Source: UBA1715 sp036752345 (lineage in GTDB: Bacteria; Bacteroidota; Bacteroidia; Bacteroidales; UBA1715). Taken from it: 64,000 nt of DNA. The notes under the pieces were generated by a model, which was not told where the DNA came from, searched no databases, and saw only the letters and a list, made by a program, of their open reading frames with translations. The position numbers were made by a program, and so were the translations under genes. How positions within the stretch are numbered: position 1 is the first letter of the stretch; every line of letters starts with the position of its first letter. Of this stretch, positions 17,548 through 27,407 are shown in pieces. The stretch spans positions 1-64,000 of the forward strand of contig DAIOSV010000002.1 in assembly GCA_036752345.1 (NCBI GenBank), read 5' to 3'.

Positions 17548-20500
17548 ATGAGAAGATTTTTTTGTTACATACTACTAATCCTTATTTCTTTATCAGGATT
17601 TGCACAGAAACAAAATCAGATGTATTTTGAGCAAGTCTCGATGGATCAGGGCTTGTCGCAAGTGAGCATCAACTCAATTATACAAGATTCAACAGGCTTT
17701 CTTTGGTTTGCAACGCTTGATGGTTTAAACCGTTATGATGGTTATACATTTAAGGTATTCAAACCTTCAGCTTCCGATCCTACTTCAATTTCAACGAACC
17801 GTATTTTGTGTTTATATCTTGATTCGTATGGTAAAATTTGGATAGGGACATTGGGTGGAGGTTTAAATGAGTATAATCCAATTACAGAGACCTTTACGCA
17901 CTACATGTACGATCCAAAAAATCCGAATTCATTGAGTAATAATGATGTGTATGACATTGTTGAGGATGACGAAGGGCTGTTGTGGATAGCAACGTATGGC
18001 GGCGGTTTGAATAGTTTTGATAGAAAAACCGGCAAATTTACCTCGTACAAGCACAACCCGAATAATTTAAATTCAATTGGAAGTAACCAAGTACGTGTTG
18101 TAAACAAAGACCGTTTTGGTAATATATGGGTTGGTGTGAACGAAGGAGGAGGCCTTGATAAGTTTGATAAAGCTACGGGAATTTTCCACCACATTGATTT
18201 CATAGAACGTGATATAATGTGTATCGAAAACGATCAAAATGGCGATTTGTGGATAGGTACGTATTATGGTGGTTTTGGGGTTATGAATCCTGAAACGTAT
18301 AAATATAAAGTGTTTAACAACAATCCGTCGGACACTATGTCTTTATCGAGTAACATAGTGTGGACATTTTATGAAGATACAATTTCAAACATAATGTATG
18401 TCGGTACTCGTGGAGGAGGGCTAAATATGTTTGATCTTTCGACCAAGAAATTCCTCGGTTATGAAATGATGAATCAGCATGAATACGGATTGAATTCAAA
18501 CAATATCCTTTCTGTTGTGCGAGATAAGTCAGGAATTCTATGGGTTGGTTCCGAGACTGCCGGTTTGAATAAGTATAATACCCATCGTAAAAAGTTTTCA
18601 ATTTTACATCCAAGTTTTGCTTTCTCGTCGTTAGTATCATCTGACAACGTAATGGCATTTTGGGAGATAAAAGATTTTTCTCCGGAATATGATGGGAAAT
18701 TTTTAGTTGGAACTCGTGGTGCCGGATTGTTGCTTTATGATAAAAATTTCAACGTCGTAAAAACATTCCAAGGCAGAGGCAGCAATAATTTTAATATGAT
18801 AACGTCCATTGTACAAGATCCAAGAGGATTCTTTTGGCTTGGGACAGATGGTAACGGACTTTTCCGTTTTTCACTAGATAAAGGTGTGCTTGATACATAC
18901 TCTTATGTGGAAGACGCGCGTAACGTGTTGTCAAACAATGCTGTAACGGCATTATGCCTTGATAATAAACAACGTCTTTGGATAGGAACGTATGGCGGTG
19001 GACTTTGTAAGTTTGAATGGGAAAAAAATAAATTCACAACATACAATATTAGTACCTCAAATTTCATGCGTAACGTGGTTTGGTGCGTTATGCAAGATTC
19101 TCAAGATATAATTTGGGCAGGAACCAATGGTAAAGGAATCATGAGGGTCAATCCCGAAACAAACGAGGTCACGTTCTTGGAATCAGACAGAAACAACCCC
19201 AATTCGTTGAATAACGAAATAGTGTATTCGTTGTTTGAAACCAACAATGGTACATTTTGGGTAGGTACCGGTGGTGGTGGTTTGTCAAAATATAATCGTC
19301 GTGAAAAAATATTTACTCCTTATACTCACCGTTCTCATGGATTAACCAACGATATGGTGTTGGCTATGCAAGAAGATAAACGAGGAAATTTATGGGTAAG
19401 TACTTGTTATGGAATATCGAAATTCGCACCATTTGCAGAGACATTTACTAATTATTTCCAAGCAGATGGACTTCAAGGAAATTCATTTAACGAGCGTGCG
19501 TCATATCGCTCAACATCGGGAATGTTATTCTTTGGAGGTTCTGAAGGCGTCTCTTATTTTAATCCGGATAGTATTATCAACGATACCTATACAGGTCGTG
19601 TGGTTATTACAGAACTGAAGATTTACAACAAATTGGTCGAAATTGGAGAAAAGGTACAAGGTGATGTTGTTTTAAATCAGTCAATTACAACTACCAAAGA
19701 ATTGAAGCTTTCGTATAAACATAACTTTTCATTAGATTTTTCAATCTTAAACAACGTAGCTCCATCTAAGGTTCAGTATAAATACCGCTTACGAGGTTTT
19801 GATGAAGATTGGAACTATACCGATGCCAGCAAACGATCGGCGACATACACGAATTTGGCTGGTGGTGATTATGTGTTTGAAGTCACTGCAACTAACAACG
19901 ATGGCGTTTGGAGTGATGAAATAACAGAATTGAAAATAACAATTGTTCCTCCGTTTTGGAAAACTACTTGGTTTTACTCTTTGTTGATTTTAGTTCTTGG
20001 ACTTGGTATATATAGTTATATTAAGTACCGTGAACATGTATACAAGGAAGAAAATGCAAATTTGGAGCGAAAGGTTAAAGAACGTACCGCAGAAATAGAA
20101 CAACAAAAAGTAAAATTGGAGTTACAGAGTGATTTGTTGGTACGAAACAATGAAGAATTGTCAAAATCGAATCGCTTGATTCGTGATAGTATTCGATATG
20201 CAAAACGTATTCAAGACGCAATATTGCCGCCTATAACGTTGCTTCACGATTATATTCCAAATGCATTTGTTTTGTTTAAACCTCGCGATGTAGTGAGTGG
20301 AGACTTCTATTGGTTTTTGGAAAAAGAAAATAAAATGTATGTTGCCGTTGTTGACTGTACGGGACATGGTGTTCCGGGAGCTTTCATGTCGATGATTGGA
20401 GCTACATTGTTGCAACAAATTACCTACAAACGATTACGCACACCTGCCGAAATACTTGATATATTGAACACGGGGGTTCGTACCGCATTGAATCAAAAAG

Positions 20501-20940
20501 AATATGCATCACCTGATTCGCAAGAAGATGGCATGGACATTACGTTGTGTTTGATAGATAAAGACAGTCGTACTGTGCAAATTGCAGCCGCAAATCATAT
20601 TGCATATTGCGTTCACGATGATTTAATTGAAACAATAGAAGGTGATATGGCTTCGGTTGGCGGATCTATTACTTCAGAAAGTGGTACTATATACACCAAT
20701 CATAAGTTCCCATACACGCATGGTACGCGATTGTATATGTTTTCAGATGGTTTCCAAGACCAATTTGGAGGTGAAAATAACAAGAAATTCTTAGGCACAC
20801 GTTTCAAAAAATTGCTATTCGAATCAAGTTCTTTGCCGATGGAAGAGCAATCTGTCATATTGGATAAAGCATTTGAAGATTGGAAAGGAACAAGAAAACA
20901 AATAGATGATGTGCTTGTTTTGGGACTCGAACTTGATTAA
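17548..20940 (+). CDS. periplasmic propeller sensor with cytoplasmic SpoIIE-type PP2C phosphatase
   Basis: A 1130-residue sensor. After a signal peptide (ending FAQ near residue 24), about 14 short repeats of the type LWIGTxxGGLxxYN are seen up to roughly residue 680, enough for two seven-bladed beta propellers. A Y_Y_Y domain (RLRGFDEDWNYT to AGGDYVFEV) follows. One transmembrane helix lies at about 808-826, then a charged coiled coil (about 830-890), then a SpoIIE/PP2C serine phosphatase domain (about 905-1130). The metal-binding motifs VDCTGHG, SDGFQDQ and the terminal QIDDVLVLG look intact. Most propeller sensors of this phylum end in a histidine kinase; this one ends in a phosphatase, so output is probably control of an anti-sigma or anti-anti-sigma type protein. 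Its 3' end overlaps the exported protease gene by up to 35 bp. Confidence 0.9.
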   Translation: MRRFFCYILLILISLSGFAQKQNQMYFEQVSMDQGLSQVSINSIIQDSTGFLWFATLDGLNRYDGYTFKVFKPSASDPTSISTNRILCLYLDSYGKIWIGTLGGGLNEYNPITETFTHYMYDPKNPNSLSNNDVYDIVEDDEGLLWIATYGGGLNSFDRKTGKFTSYKHNPNNLNSIGSNQVRVVNKDRFGNIWVGVNEGGGLDKFDKATGIFHHIDFIERDIMCIENDQNGDLWIGTYYGGFGVMNPETYKYKVFNNNPSDTMSLSSNIVWTFYEDTISNIMYVGTRGGGLNMFDLSTKKFLGYEMMNQHEYGLNSNNILSVVRDKSGILWVGSETAGLNKYNTHRKKFSILHPSFAFSSLVSSDNVMAFWEIKDFSPEYDGKFLVGTRGAGLLLYDKNFNVVKTFQGRGSNNFNMITSIVQDPRGFFWLGTDGNGLFRFSLDKGVLDTYSYVEDARNVLSNNAVTALCLDNKQRLWIGTYGGGLCKFEWEKNKFTTYNISTSNFMRNVVWCVMQDSQDIIWAGTNGKGIMRVNPETNEVTFLESDRNNPNSLNNEIVYSLFETNNGTFWVGTGGGGLSKYNRREKIFTPYTHRSHGLTNDMVLAMQEDKRGNLWVSTCYGISKFAPFAETFTNYFQADGLQGNSFNERASYRSTSGMLFFGGSEGVSYFNPDSIINDTYTGRVVITELKIYNKLVEIGEKVQGDVVLNQSITTTKELKLSYKHNFSLDFSILNNVAPSKVQYKYRLRGFDEDWNYTDASKRSATYTNLAGGDYVFEVTATNNDGVWSDEITELKITIVPPFWKTTWFYSLLILVLGLGIYSYIKYREHVYKEENANLERKVKERTAEIEQQKVKLELQSDLLVRNNEELSKSNRLIRDSIRYAKRIQDAILPPITLLHDYIPNAFVLFKPRDVVSGDFYWFLEKENKMYVAVVDCTGHGVPGAFMSMIGATLLQQITYKRLRTPAEILDILNTGVRTALNQKEYASPDSQEDGMDITLCLIDKDSRTVQIAAANHIAYCVHDDLIETIEGDMASVGGSITSESGTIYTNHKFPYTHGTRLYMFSDGFQDQFGGENNKKFLGTRFKKLLFESSSLPMEEQSVILDKAFEDWKGTRKQIDDVLVLGLELD

Positions 20941-23671
20941 TACTTTCAAAAAAGTTTCTTTAACGATATGCATTGTATGTGTATCGTTTTTTTCTTTTGC
21001 CCAATCGCAAACGCATTCTTTTGATTCATCTGCGACATTTTTTCGTCAGTTTACAATGCCTCCGTTGCCTGACACAATTGATTACGAAGATGAAAAAGAT
21101 GGAAAATATACTTTTGCCTATCCGTTTTTTGTCCATATTTCAAAAGATGACATAAAGCCTTTGCAACTTGACGACTCTTTGGTATATGCATTTTCAATTC
21201 AGTCAGATGGTGCATATTCGTTAAACTTAATTTTTGAGCAAGTACAGATTCCTTCTGGCGCATATCTATCGGTATATTCTAAAAAATCGGATAGCCGAAT
21301 TGTTTTTTCGCAAACAGAATCAAATGCAACAACTATTTTGGCAACGCCATTATTGCAAGGAGACAATGTGTTTGTTCGTTACGTAGAGCCTCTTAAAACA
21401 AGCAGTAAAGGTTCGTGGACGCTGACGCAAGTGTCACATGATTATAAAAATGCATTGTTTTATTCTACCACTTTAAAATCGGCGGCGGCAAGTTGCAATG
21501 TAGATGTGAATTGTGTATTAGGACAAAATTGGCAAAATGAAAAACAAGCTGTTTGTAAACTCATTATACAAGGAATCACAATGTGTACGGGTACGCTCAT
21601 TGGTAACACATCAAAGGATAATACCCCGTATGTGCTAACGGCAAATCATTGCTTATCAACAAATGCCGAAGCTTTGAAAACGGTTTTTTATTTTAATTAC
21701 GAAAATGCAGAGTGTGGAAATGATGCATCAAAGACGTCTCCCAATACTATTTCAGGTTCTTCGTTAGTAGCCACTTCACCAGATTCCAAAGTTGATTTCA
21801 CGTTGCTAAAAATGAATCAAATACCTCCAAAATATTACAAACCGTATTATGCCGGATGGACAACATCTCAAATGATATCTGCTGGAGTGACCTGTATACA
21901 TCATCCCAAAGGTGATGTGAAGAAAATTTCGGTTGATAATGATAAAGTAGTGAGTACCACTTTCAAAACGGTGGATCATCTGTATGCTACAAATGGACAT
22001 TGGGAAGTACTAGATTGGGAATATGGAACAACAGAGGGAGGTTCTTCTGGTTCTTCGTTATTTAATAGCAATCATTGCATTATAGGTACATTATCCGGAG
22101 GAGAAGCAAATTGTACCTATCCGATAAATGATTGTTTCTCAAAGTTTTCTATGGCATGGGATTACTATCAAGGTGTTCAGTATCGGCTACAGCCATGGCT
22201 CGATCCAATTAATTCTAACGTAGCTGTATGTTCCGGGTACGATCCCTATTTTTTGCCAGCCAATGTTGCCACTAATGTTTCAATTTTAGATACGTTACAT
22301 GTCTTTGATTTTGGTGAAAAAGCCGCTGGGCTTTGGAGTGGAACGAATGAATTAGGGTGGCGAATGTTTGCCGAACGGTTCTATTTGAACAAATCAATCT
22401 ATGATGTGAACATCTGCGGAAAGATAGATACAACCCAAGATTTATCTGATGTCCGTTTTATGGTTTGGACAGGTTCTACAGCACCGGAAACGGTTGTGTA
22501 TTCTATTCCAATGGCAAAAAGTATGTTGCAAGATTCTATTTGGGTTCATTTTGTTATACCGGAGCCTATTGCTATTAATGGTAATTGTTGGGTGGGATAC
22601 GAAATAGCAAACAATTCAACTGCATTCACTGGCTATATGTCGGCGGTTGAGGCAGAGGGAACTGCATTTGTGCGTCATTCAAAAGGGTGGGTAAATACCG
22701 AAACCATTGGATTTCCTGCACATTATGGTGTGTTGCTTCATGTTACAGATAGCCCCGACACGTTACAAACAATTTCATTTGAAAGGCCTTTCTTTGCAAG
22801 CAAAATCTCAAATACTAATATCTCAGAAGCAACAGATGCTTTGTTTGGCATAGATTCTTTGGGTACAATAAAGAATACGACACCTTTTTATACGCTTTCA
22901 GATGAGTCAGTATCAAACTGGTCGGGACCAAATGAGTTAAAAACCACGTGCTTTGCAAATAAAATGGATTTGTTGAGTCCAACGTATGTGCGAGGAATAA
23001 AAATCGCTGTTGCGAGTATTCCCAATAACTCAAAAACGACCGATGTGGTAGTGTGGAATTCTGATTTAACGAAAGAGTTAGCTCGTAAAACTATCAGCAA
23101 CGCATGTTTAAAGTCAGACTATTTCAATCAAATCCATCTTGATTCGCTGTTGTATGTAGATACCACCTTTTATTATGGCATTTGTATAGATACTGCCGAA
23201 TACCAACAAAACCTTTCTGTATATCTCTATAGCGATGTAGAATCGTCAGTTGACGGCAATTTTTATTTCGATGGCATGTGGTTGTCGTATGTGAATTATG
23301 AGTTGCCGTATAATGTTGGTGTTCAGCCCATTATTGCGAAATCGAAATATCATTTCAATCCTGACTCTGCAAAAGTTATACAGTATCCATTGCTCTACTC
23401 ATCAAAACGAACGGTAACAAAGAACCCCAGTGTTATAGTGTATCCTACAATAAGCAACAATGAATTTTATCTTCAATTTAAAGTAAAAATATATACCTCA
23501 ATTCACGTTTCGCTTGTTGCCCCTGTTGGCAATATTGTCATGTCGGGCGAATATACTATGCAAAATGGAAAATTTACAATTCCAATTTCGACCCTAGCGC
23601 GCGGAATGTATAATGTGCATATTGTAGCGGAAGGTGATTCATATGAAGGTAAAATTCTTCATGTACAGTAG
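20906..23671 (+). CDS. T9SS-exported trypsin-like (lysyl endopeptidase-type) serine protease
   Basis: The 921-residue frame begins inside the upstream sensor gene. The signal peptide core lies at residues about 13-33 (ending FSFAQ), so a start at 20906, 20909 or the TTG at 20933 is possible. A Cys-rich S1-family domain, resembling lysyl endopeptidase, has the triad His248 (TANHC), Asp297 (VDFTLL) and Ser381 (GGSSGSS). The middle part (about 420-830) contains two similar beta-rich modules with W-x-G-x-N-E-L motifs. The C-terminus (about 845-921; VYPTISNNEF to GMYNVHIV) is a type A T9SS sorting domain, so the enzyme is expected on the cell surface or outside. Overlap with the sensor-phosphatase gene suggests co-expression. 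Confidence 0.88.
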   Translation: MMCLFWDSNLINTFKKVSLTICIVCVSFFSFAQSQTHSFDSSATFFRQFTMPPLPDTIDYEDEKDGKYTFAYPFFVHISKDDIKPLQLDDSLVYAFSIQSDGAYSLNLIFEQVQIPSGAYLSVYSKKSDSRIVFSQTESNATTILATPLLQGDNVFVRYVEPLKTSSKGSWTLTQVSHDYKNALFYSTTLKSAAASCNVDVNCVLGQNWQNEKQAVCKLIIQGITMCTGTLIGNTSKDNTPYVLTANHCLSTNAEALKTVFYFNYENAECGNDASKTSPNTISGSSLVATSPDSKVDFTLLKMNQIPPKYYKPYYAGWTTSQMISAGVTCIHHPKGDVKKISVDNDKVVSTTFKTVDHLYATNGHWEVLDWEYGTTEGGSSGSSLFNSNHCIIGTLSGGEANCTYPINDCFSKFSMAWDYYQGVQYRLQPWLDPINSNVAVCSGYDPYFLPANVATNVSILDTLHVFDFGEKAAGLWSGTNELGWRMFAERFYLNKSIYDVNICGKIDTTQDLSDVRFMVWTGSTAPETVVYSIPMAKSMLQDSIWVHFVIPEPIAINGNCWVGYEIANNSTAFTGYMSAVEAEGTAFVRHSKGWVNTETIGFPAHYGVLLHVTDSPDTLQTISFERPFFASKISNTNISEATDALFGIDSLGTIKNTTPFYTLSDESVSNWSGPNELKTTCFANKMDLLSPTYVRGIKIAVASIPNNSKTTDVVVWNSDLTKELARKTISNACLKSDYFNQIHLDSLLYVDTTFYYGICIDTAEYQQNLSVYLYSDVESSVDGNFYFDGMWLSYVNYELPYNVGVQPIIAKSKYHFNPDSAKVIQYPLLYSSKRTVTKNPSVIVYPTISNNEFYLQFKVKIYTSIHVSLVAPVGNIVMSGEYTMQNGKFTIPISTLARGMYNVHIVAEGDSYEGKILHVQ

Positions 23672-23676
23672 TGAAT

Positions 23677-25917
23677 CTAGCGATTACCACCTTCCATGGC
23701 TGCCAATACAAAACGAATTTCTTGATAATCACAGTCTGGCAACTCTTCTTTAATTCCAGAGAGGGTGAGAGTACCTTTTTTTGCAGCAACTAAGCTAATT
23801 TCTCTGATTTTATCTTCAGGCACAAAATCGGTTATATTCAATTCGCCTTCGGCTAAATAGTATTCAAGGTGTTTGCAGATTGTTTTTTTTGTAAGCCCGC
23901 GTTCTTCAGCAATGTCATCAATAGACAGCCCATCGGCATACATCAGAAAAGAGACTTCTTTGGTGTCGTAGCCCTTGTTTTCATATTTTGATGCTGTCGT
24001 TTTCTTTTTACTTATTGTTGCTTTTTGCAAGAACATTTTTTTCCGCGCTTCAAAGTCAGTTGGTACTTCAAGGCTCTTTTTGTCAAAAGATTTGCCTGAT
24101 AGTGCAGATTCAAGCATGCGCAAACATTTCTTTATTTTTTGTTCTGTGTTAAAAAACACCAATTCAAACGTTTGTAACTCATTGATATATTGCTTTGTTC
24201 CTCGTAGCGAACTCGCATTTGCAATAATTTGGTAGATATAGGTAGAGATATCTTCAAAGAGAGGCTTAAAATAGACAATAGAGTCTTCTATTCGTTTATG
24301 CAACGTGCTATTGTCGCGATGGTTAATAATGTTTTGAAGTTGCACCGAAAATTTTCCTGCAACATTCACAAGGTGGTCAATCTTCGGTTCTAATTCTAAG
24401 ATACTTGTTTTGAGGTACCGCTTTGGTGACCGTGTGTCTTCTTCCAAGTCCTCAAATTCGGCAATTTGATTCTCAAATTCTTCTTTGAGAGCTTCAAAAT
24501 TGAAACTAGAAATTACCGTTTGTTCTATATATCGTTGTAATTCAACTTTATAGATATTTTCAAGTTCCACGTCGCTTTCTTTATTATTGGTAAACGAAAG
24601 CACACGTTTGTCTTGGTCAGGATAATTGTCAACAATAGGCTCTGAAAGTACCAAGCCTTCAAGTGACTCAAGTCGTGAAAGGGCTACGTATATTTGTCCT
24701 GGAGCAAATGCCTCAGAAATGTCAATAATTGCGTTTTTGAATGTTAGACCTTGACTTTTATGTACCGTAACAGCCCACGCTAATTTAATTGGGTATGTAG
24801 TAAATGTTCCAAGAACTTCTTCTTCAATTTGTCCGGTAGCTTTGTCAAGGGTGTAACGAGTATTTTCCCAGGTGAATTTCTCCACTTTTACAATTTGTCC
24901 CGTTTCATGAAAAACCACAGAAATGGTATCTTCTGTAAGTTCATGAATTTCTCCAATTTTACCATTGTAGTAGTTTTGCCCTTGTTCATAATCATTTTTC
25001 ACAAACATAATTTGAGCACCAACTTTTAATTCCATATCAGGATTGAGAGGAAAGATATTTTCGGGAAATGTTCCGCGTATGTCTGCTTTGAACGTGAACG
25101 ATTCTTTTTTGATTTTCCGCAATTTCTCATCGTTTATGGCATCAGCTTTTTTATTGTGTGTGGTAATAAAAATGTACGGCACTTTTTCCGGGGGAATAAA
25201 ATTCGGAACATAATGCTTATTGAGCTCATTTACATCGCGTTGTACAAAAAGGTTGTTACGCAAATTGTTTAATATGTCAATAAAAAGTTGGTCGTCTTGT
25301 CGATAGATTTTTTCGAGTTCTAGAACTAACGGAGGAGCTGTTTGCAACACGTGAGCATCAAAAAAATACATGCTTTGGTAGTATTGTTTCAAAAAATTCC
25401 ATTCTTCCTTTTTTACCACCGGGGGGAGTTGAAGCATGTCGCCAATAAAAAGTACTTGCACGCCTCCAAATGGTTGATTTTTTCTTCTGCGAATGCTGCG
25501 CAAAGCTGTGTCTATTGCATCTAAAAGGTCTGCTCGAAGCATACTCACTTCATCAATCACCAGAAGTTCCATTTTTCGAAGTACTTGTCGTTTCCAACCT
25601 GCCATTTTTGAGACTTCACGAGGAACTTTTTTCAACGGCATGATTGCAAACGGAATTTCTTCTTCTTCAAAATTCAATGCCGGTGCAAAGCAACAAGGAG
25701 GCAGTTGAAACATTGAATGGATGGTTACACCACCTGCATTTAAAGCTGCAATGCCCGTGGGCGCAACTATTACAACGCTTTTGTGAGTGTTCTCTACTAT
25801 ATTTTTCAGTAGGGTGGTTTTTCCCGTTCCAGCTTTTCCTGTGAGAAAAATCGAGCGATTCGTTCCGTTTATGAACTGAATTACTTGGAGAGCGGCGGTA
25901 TTGTCATTGAAATTCAT
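23677..25917 (-). CDS. Pif1-like superfamily 1 helicase with C-terminal helix-turn-helix
   Basis: A 746-residue protein from ATG 25917 (MNFNDNTAAL). Helicase motifs seen in order: Walker A GKAGTGKTTLL, motif Ia APTGIAALNAGG, Walker B LLVIDEVSM, motif III GDMLQLPPV, YRQ, motif V TVHKSQGLTF and motif VI YVALSRLESLEG. These match the Pif1/RecD-like 5'-3' helicase group. After a helical linker (about 470-680) the C-terminus has an HTH_40-like module (GLSIDDIAEERGLTKKTICKHL). The architecture suggests a DNA helicase with its own DNA-binding tail, perhaps acting at replication forks or structured DNA. It converges on the protease gene with 5 bp between stops and diverges from tyrS. Confidence 0.9.
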   Translation of the reverse strand: MNFNDNTAALQVIQFINGTNRSIFLTGKAGTGKTTLLKNIVENTHKSVVIVAPTGIAALNAGGVTIHSMFQLPPCCFAPALNFEEEEIPFAIMPLKKVPREVSKMAGWKRQVLRKMELLVIDEVSMLRADLLDAIDTALRSIRRRKNQPFGGVQVLFIGDMLQLPPVVKKEEWNFLKQYYQSMYFFDAHVLQTAPPLVLELEKIYRQDDQLFIDILNNLRNNLFVQRDVNELNKHYVPNFIPPEKVPYIFITTHNKKADAINDEKLRKIKKESFTFKADIRGTFPENIFPLNPDMELKVGAQIMFVKNDYEQGQNYYNGKIGEIHELTEDTISVVFHETGQIVKVEKFTWENTRYTLDKATGQIEEEVLGTFTTYPIKLAWAVTVHKSQGLTFKNAIIDISEAFAPGQIYVALSRLESLEGLVLSEPIVDNYPDQDKRVLSFTNNKESDVELENIYKVELQRYIEQTVISSFNFEALKEEFENQIAEFEDLEEDTRSPKRYLKTSILELEPKIDHLVNVAGKFSVQLQNIINHRDNSTLHKRIEDSIVYFKPLFEDISTYIYQIIANASSLRGTKQYINELQTFELVFFNTEQKIKKCLRMLESALSGKSFDKKSLEVPTDFEARKKMFLQKATISKKKTTASKYENKGYDTKEVSFLMYADGLSIDDIAEERGLTKKTICKHLEYYLAEGELNITDFVPEDKIREISLVAAKKGTLTLSGIKEELPDCDYQEIRFVLAAMEGGNR

Positions 25918-25931
25918 TCTATTTTTTTGTG

Positions 25932-25962
25932 GTTGTACAAAAGTAAACAAATATTATCTTTG
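25932..25962 (+). promoter_or_regulatory. tyrS promoter
   Basis: GTTG at 25932-25935 and TATCTTTG at 25955-25962 are 19 bp apart, matching the Bacteroidota consensus. The ATG at 25979 follows by 16 bp, supporting that start over the longer open frame from 25901. Confidence 0.65.
25938..25945 (-). promoter_or_regulatory. -7 element of helicase gene
   Basis: The minus strand reads TACTTTTG, an exact TAnnTTTG match 20 bp before the ATG at 25917. It overlaps the spacer of the divergent tyrS promoter. Confidence 0.55.
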
Positions 25963-25978
25963 CGAAAAGTTTATATCA

Positions 25979-27271
25979 ATGAATTTCATAGAAGAATTGA
26001 AATGGCGAGGAATGCTTCACGACATGATGCCGGGAACAGAAGAACAACTCGCAAAAGAAATGACAACAGCGTATTTGGGCATTGATCCAACAGCTGATTC
26101 TTTACATATTGGACACTTGTGTGGGGTGATGATGTTGAGACATTTTCAACGCTGTGGACATAAACCAATTGCTTTAATAGGTGGTGCAACCGGTATGATT
26201 GGAGACCCTTCGGGCAAGTCAGCCGAACGCAATTTGCTTGACGAAGAAACACTGAAACATAACATTTCGTGTATTCGCAAGCAGTTGGAACATTTCCTAG
26301 ACTTCAATAGTGACGCGGCTAATGCGGCAGAACTTGTGAATAATTATGATTGGATGAAAGATTACACGTTCCTTGATTTTGCTCGTAACGTTGGTAAGTT
26401 GATTACCGTTAATTATATGATGGCAAAAGACTCTGTGAAAAAGCGTTTTAGTGGCGAATGTTCTAGTGGAATGAGTTTTACAGAATTTACATATCAACTT
26501 TTGCAAGGATACGATTACGTGTATCTCAACGAACATAAAAACTGTAAATTGCAGATGGGAGGCTCTGATCAGTGGGGAAATATTACCACAGGAACGGAGT
26601 TGATTCGCAGAATGAACGGAGGAGAAGCATATGCGTTGACTTGTCCGTTGATTACAAAAGCTGATGGTGGAAAATTTGGAAAAACAGAAAGTGGTAACGT
26701 TTGGTTGGAGCGTCGTTATACCTCACCGTACAAGTTCTATCAATTTTGGTTGAATGTGAGCGATGACGATGCGAAGAAGTATATCAAAATCTTTACCATG
26801 CTTTCAAAGGAAGAAATTGATGCATTGATTGCCGAACATGAACAAGCTCCTCATTTACGCATTTTGCAGAAACGCTTAGCAAAAGAAGTGACCACTATGG
26901 TTCATAGCGAAGACGACTATGAAGCAGCATTAGAGGCTTCAAACATCTTGTTTGGAAACGCAACAAGTAATTCTTTGAAGAAGCTTGATAAAGAAACATT
27001 TTTATCAGTTTTTGAAGGTGTACCAACATTTCAAATCGCAAAGAGTGAAATAGAAGCCGGAATTCCTGTATTGGATTTCTTGGCCGAAAAGACTGCAATT
27101 TTCCCAAGCAAAGGCGAAGCAAGAAAAACAATCCAAGGTGGAGGCGTGAGCATAAACAAAACAAAAGTTTCTGCCATAGATATGATTGTCAATTCCAATG
27201 AGGTTTTGAATGGTGCGTATATACTAGTTCAAAAAGGTAAAAAGAATTATTTTATTGTTGAAGTAATGTAA
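25979..27271 (+). CDS. tyrS: tyrosyl-tRNA synthetase
   Basis: A 430-residue class I synthetase charging tRNA-Tyr. The start MNFIEELKWRG is chosen because a promoter lies just upstream. The HIGH motif is HIGH itself (SLHIGHLCG, about 41-44) and the KMSKS equivalent is KFGKT near 230. An S4 RNA-binding domain closes the protein (KGEARKTIQGGGVSINKTKV). Length and motif order are normal. The gene is monocistronic, with a strong terminator 25 bp downstream. Confidence 0.97.
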   Translation: MNFIEELKWRGMLHDMMPGTEEQLAKEMTTAYLGIDPTADSLHIGHLCGVMMLRHFQRCGHKPIALIGGATGMIGDPSGKSAERNLLDEETLKHNISCIRKQLEHFLDFNSDAANAAELVNNYDWMKDYTFLDFARNVGKLITVNYMMAKDSVKKRFSGECSSGMSFTEFTYQLLQGYDYVYLNEHKNCKLQMGGSDQWGNITTGTELIRRMNGGEAYALTCPLITKADGGKFGKTESGNVWLERRYTSPYKFYQFWLNVSDDDAKKYIKIFTMLSKEEIDALIAEHEQAPHLRILQKRLAKEVTTMVHSEDDYEAALEASNILFGNATSNSLKKLDKETFLSVFEGVPTFQIAKSEIEAGIPVLDFLAEKTAIFPSKGEARKTIQGGGVSINKTKVSAIDMIVNSNEVLNGAYILVQKGKKNYFIVEVM

Positions 27272-27295
27272 ACAAACAATACCAAGAAATAATTG

Positions 27296-27324
27296 AAAAG
27301 GGAGATAGTTATATCTCCCTTTTT
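27296..27324 (+). terminator. intrinsic terminator of tyrS
   Basis: AAAAGGGAGATA (27296-27307) pairs perfectly with TATCTCCCTTTT (27312-27323) around a four-base loop, ending in a T run. Confidence 0.9.
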
Positions 27325-27354
27325 TATTGTCGGTACGAGATGGATGCTATTGCA

Positions 27355-27388
27355 AAAAAAAGGAAGCCAATGTTGACTTCCTTTTTTT
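27355..27388 (-). terminator. terminator of porP-like gene (likely bidirectional)
   Basis: A-rich arm 27355-27366 (ending AGGAAG) pairs with CTTCC plus seven T at 27377-27388. Either strand gives a stem followed by T residues. It lies about 20 bp past the porP-like stop. Confidence 0.8.
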
Positions 27389-27407
27389 GTATCATGTACG
27401 TTTTTTA

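Noticed and set aside
25901..25978. Longer TyrS start
   Set aside because: The extension overlaps the tyrS promoter and the helicase gene, and is not part of the family.
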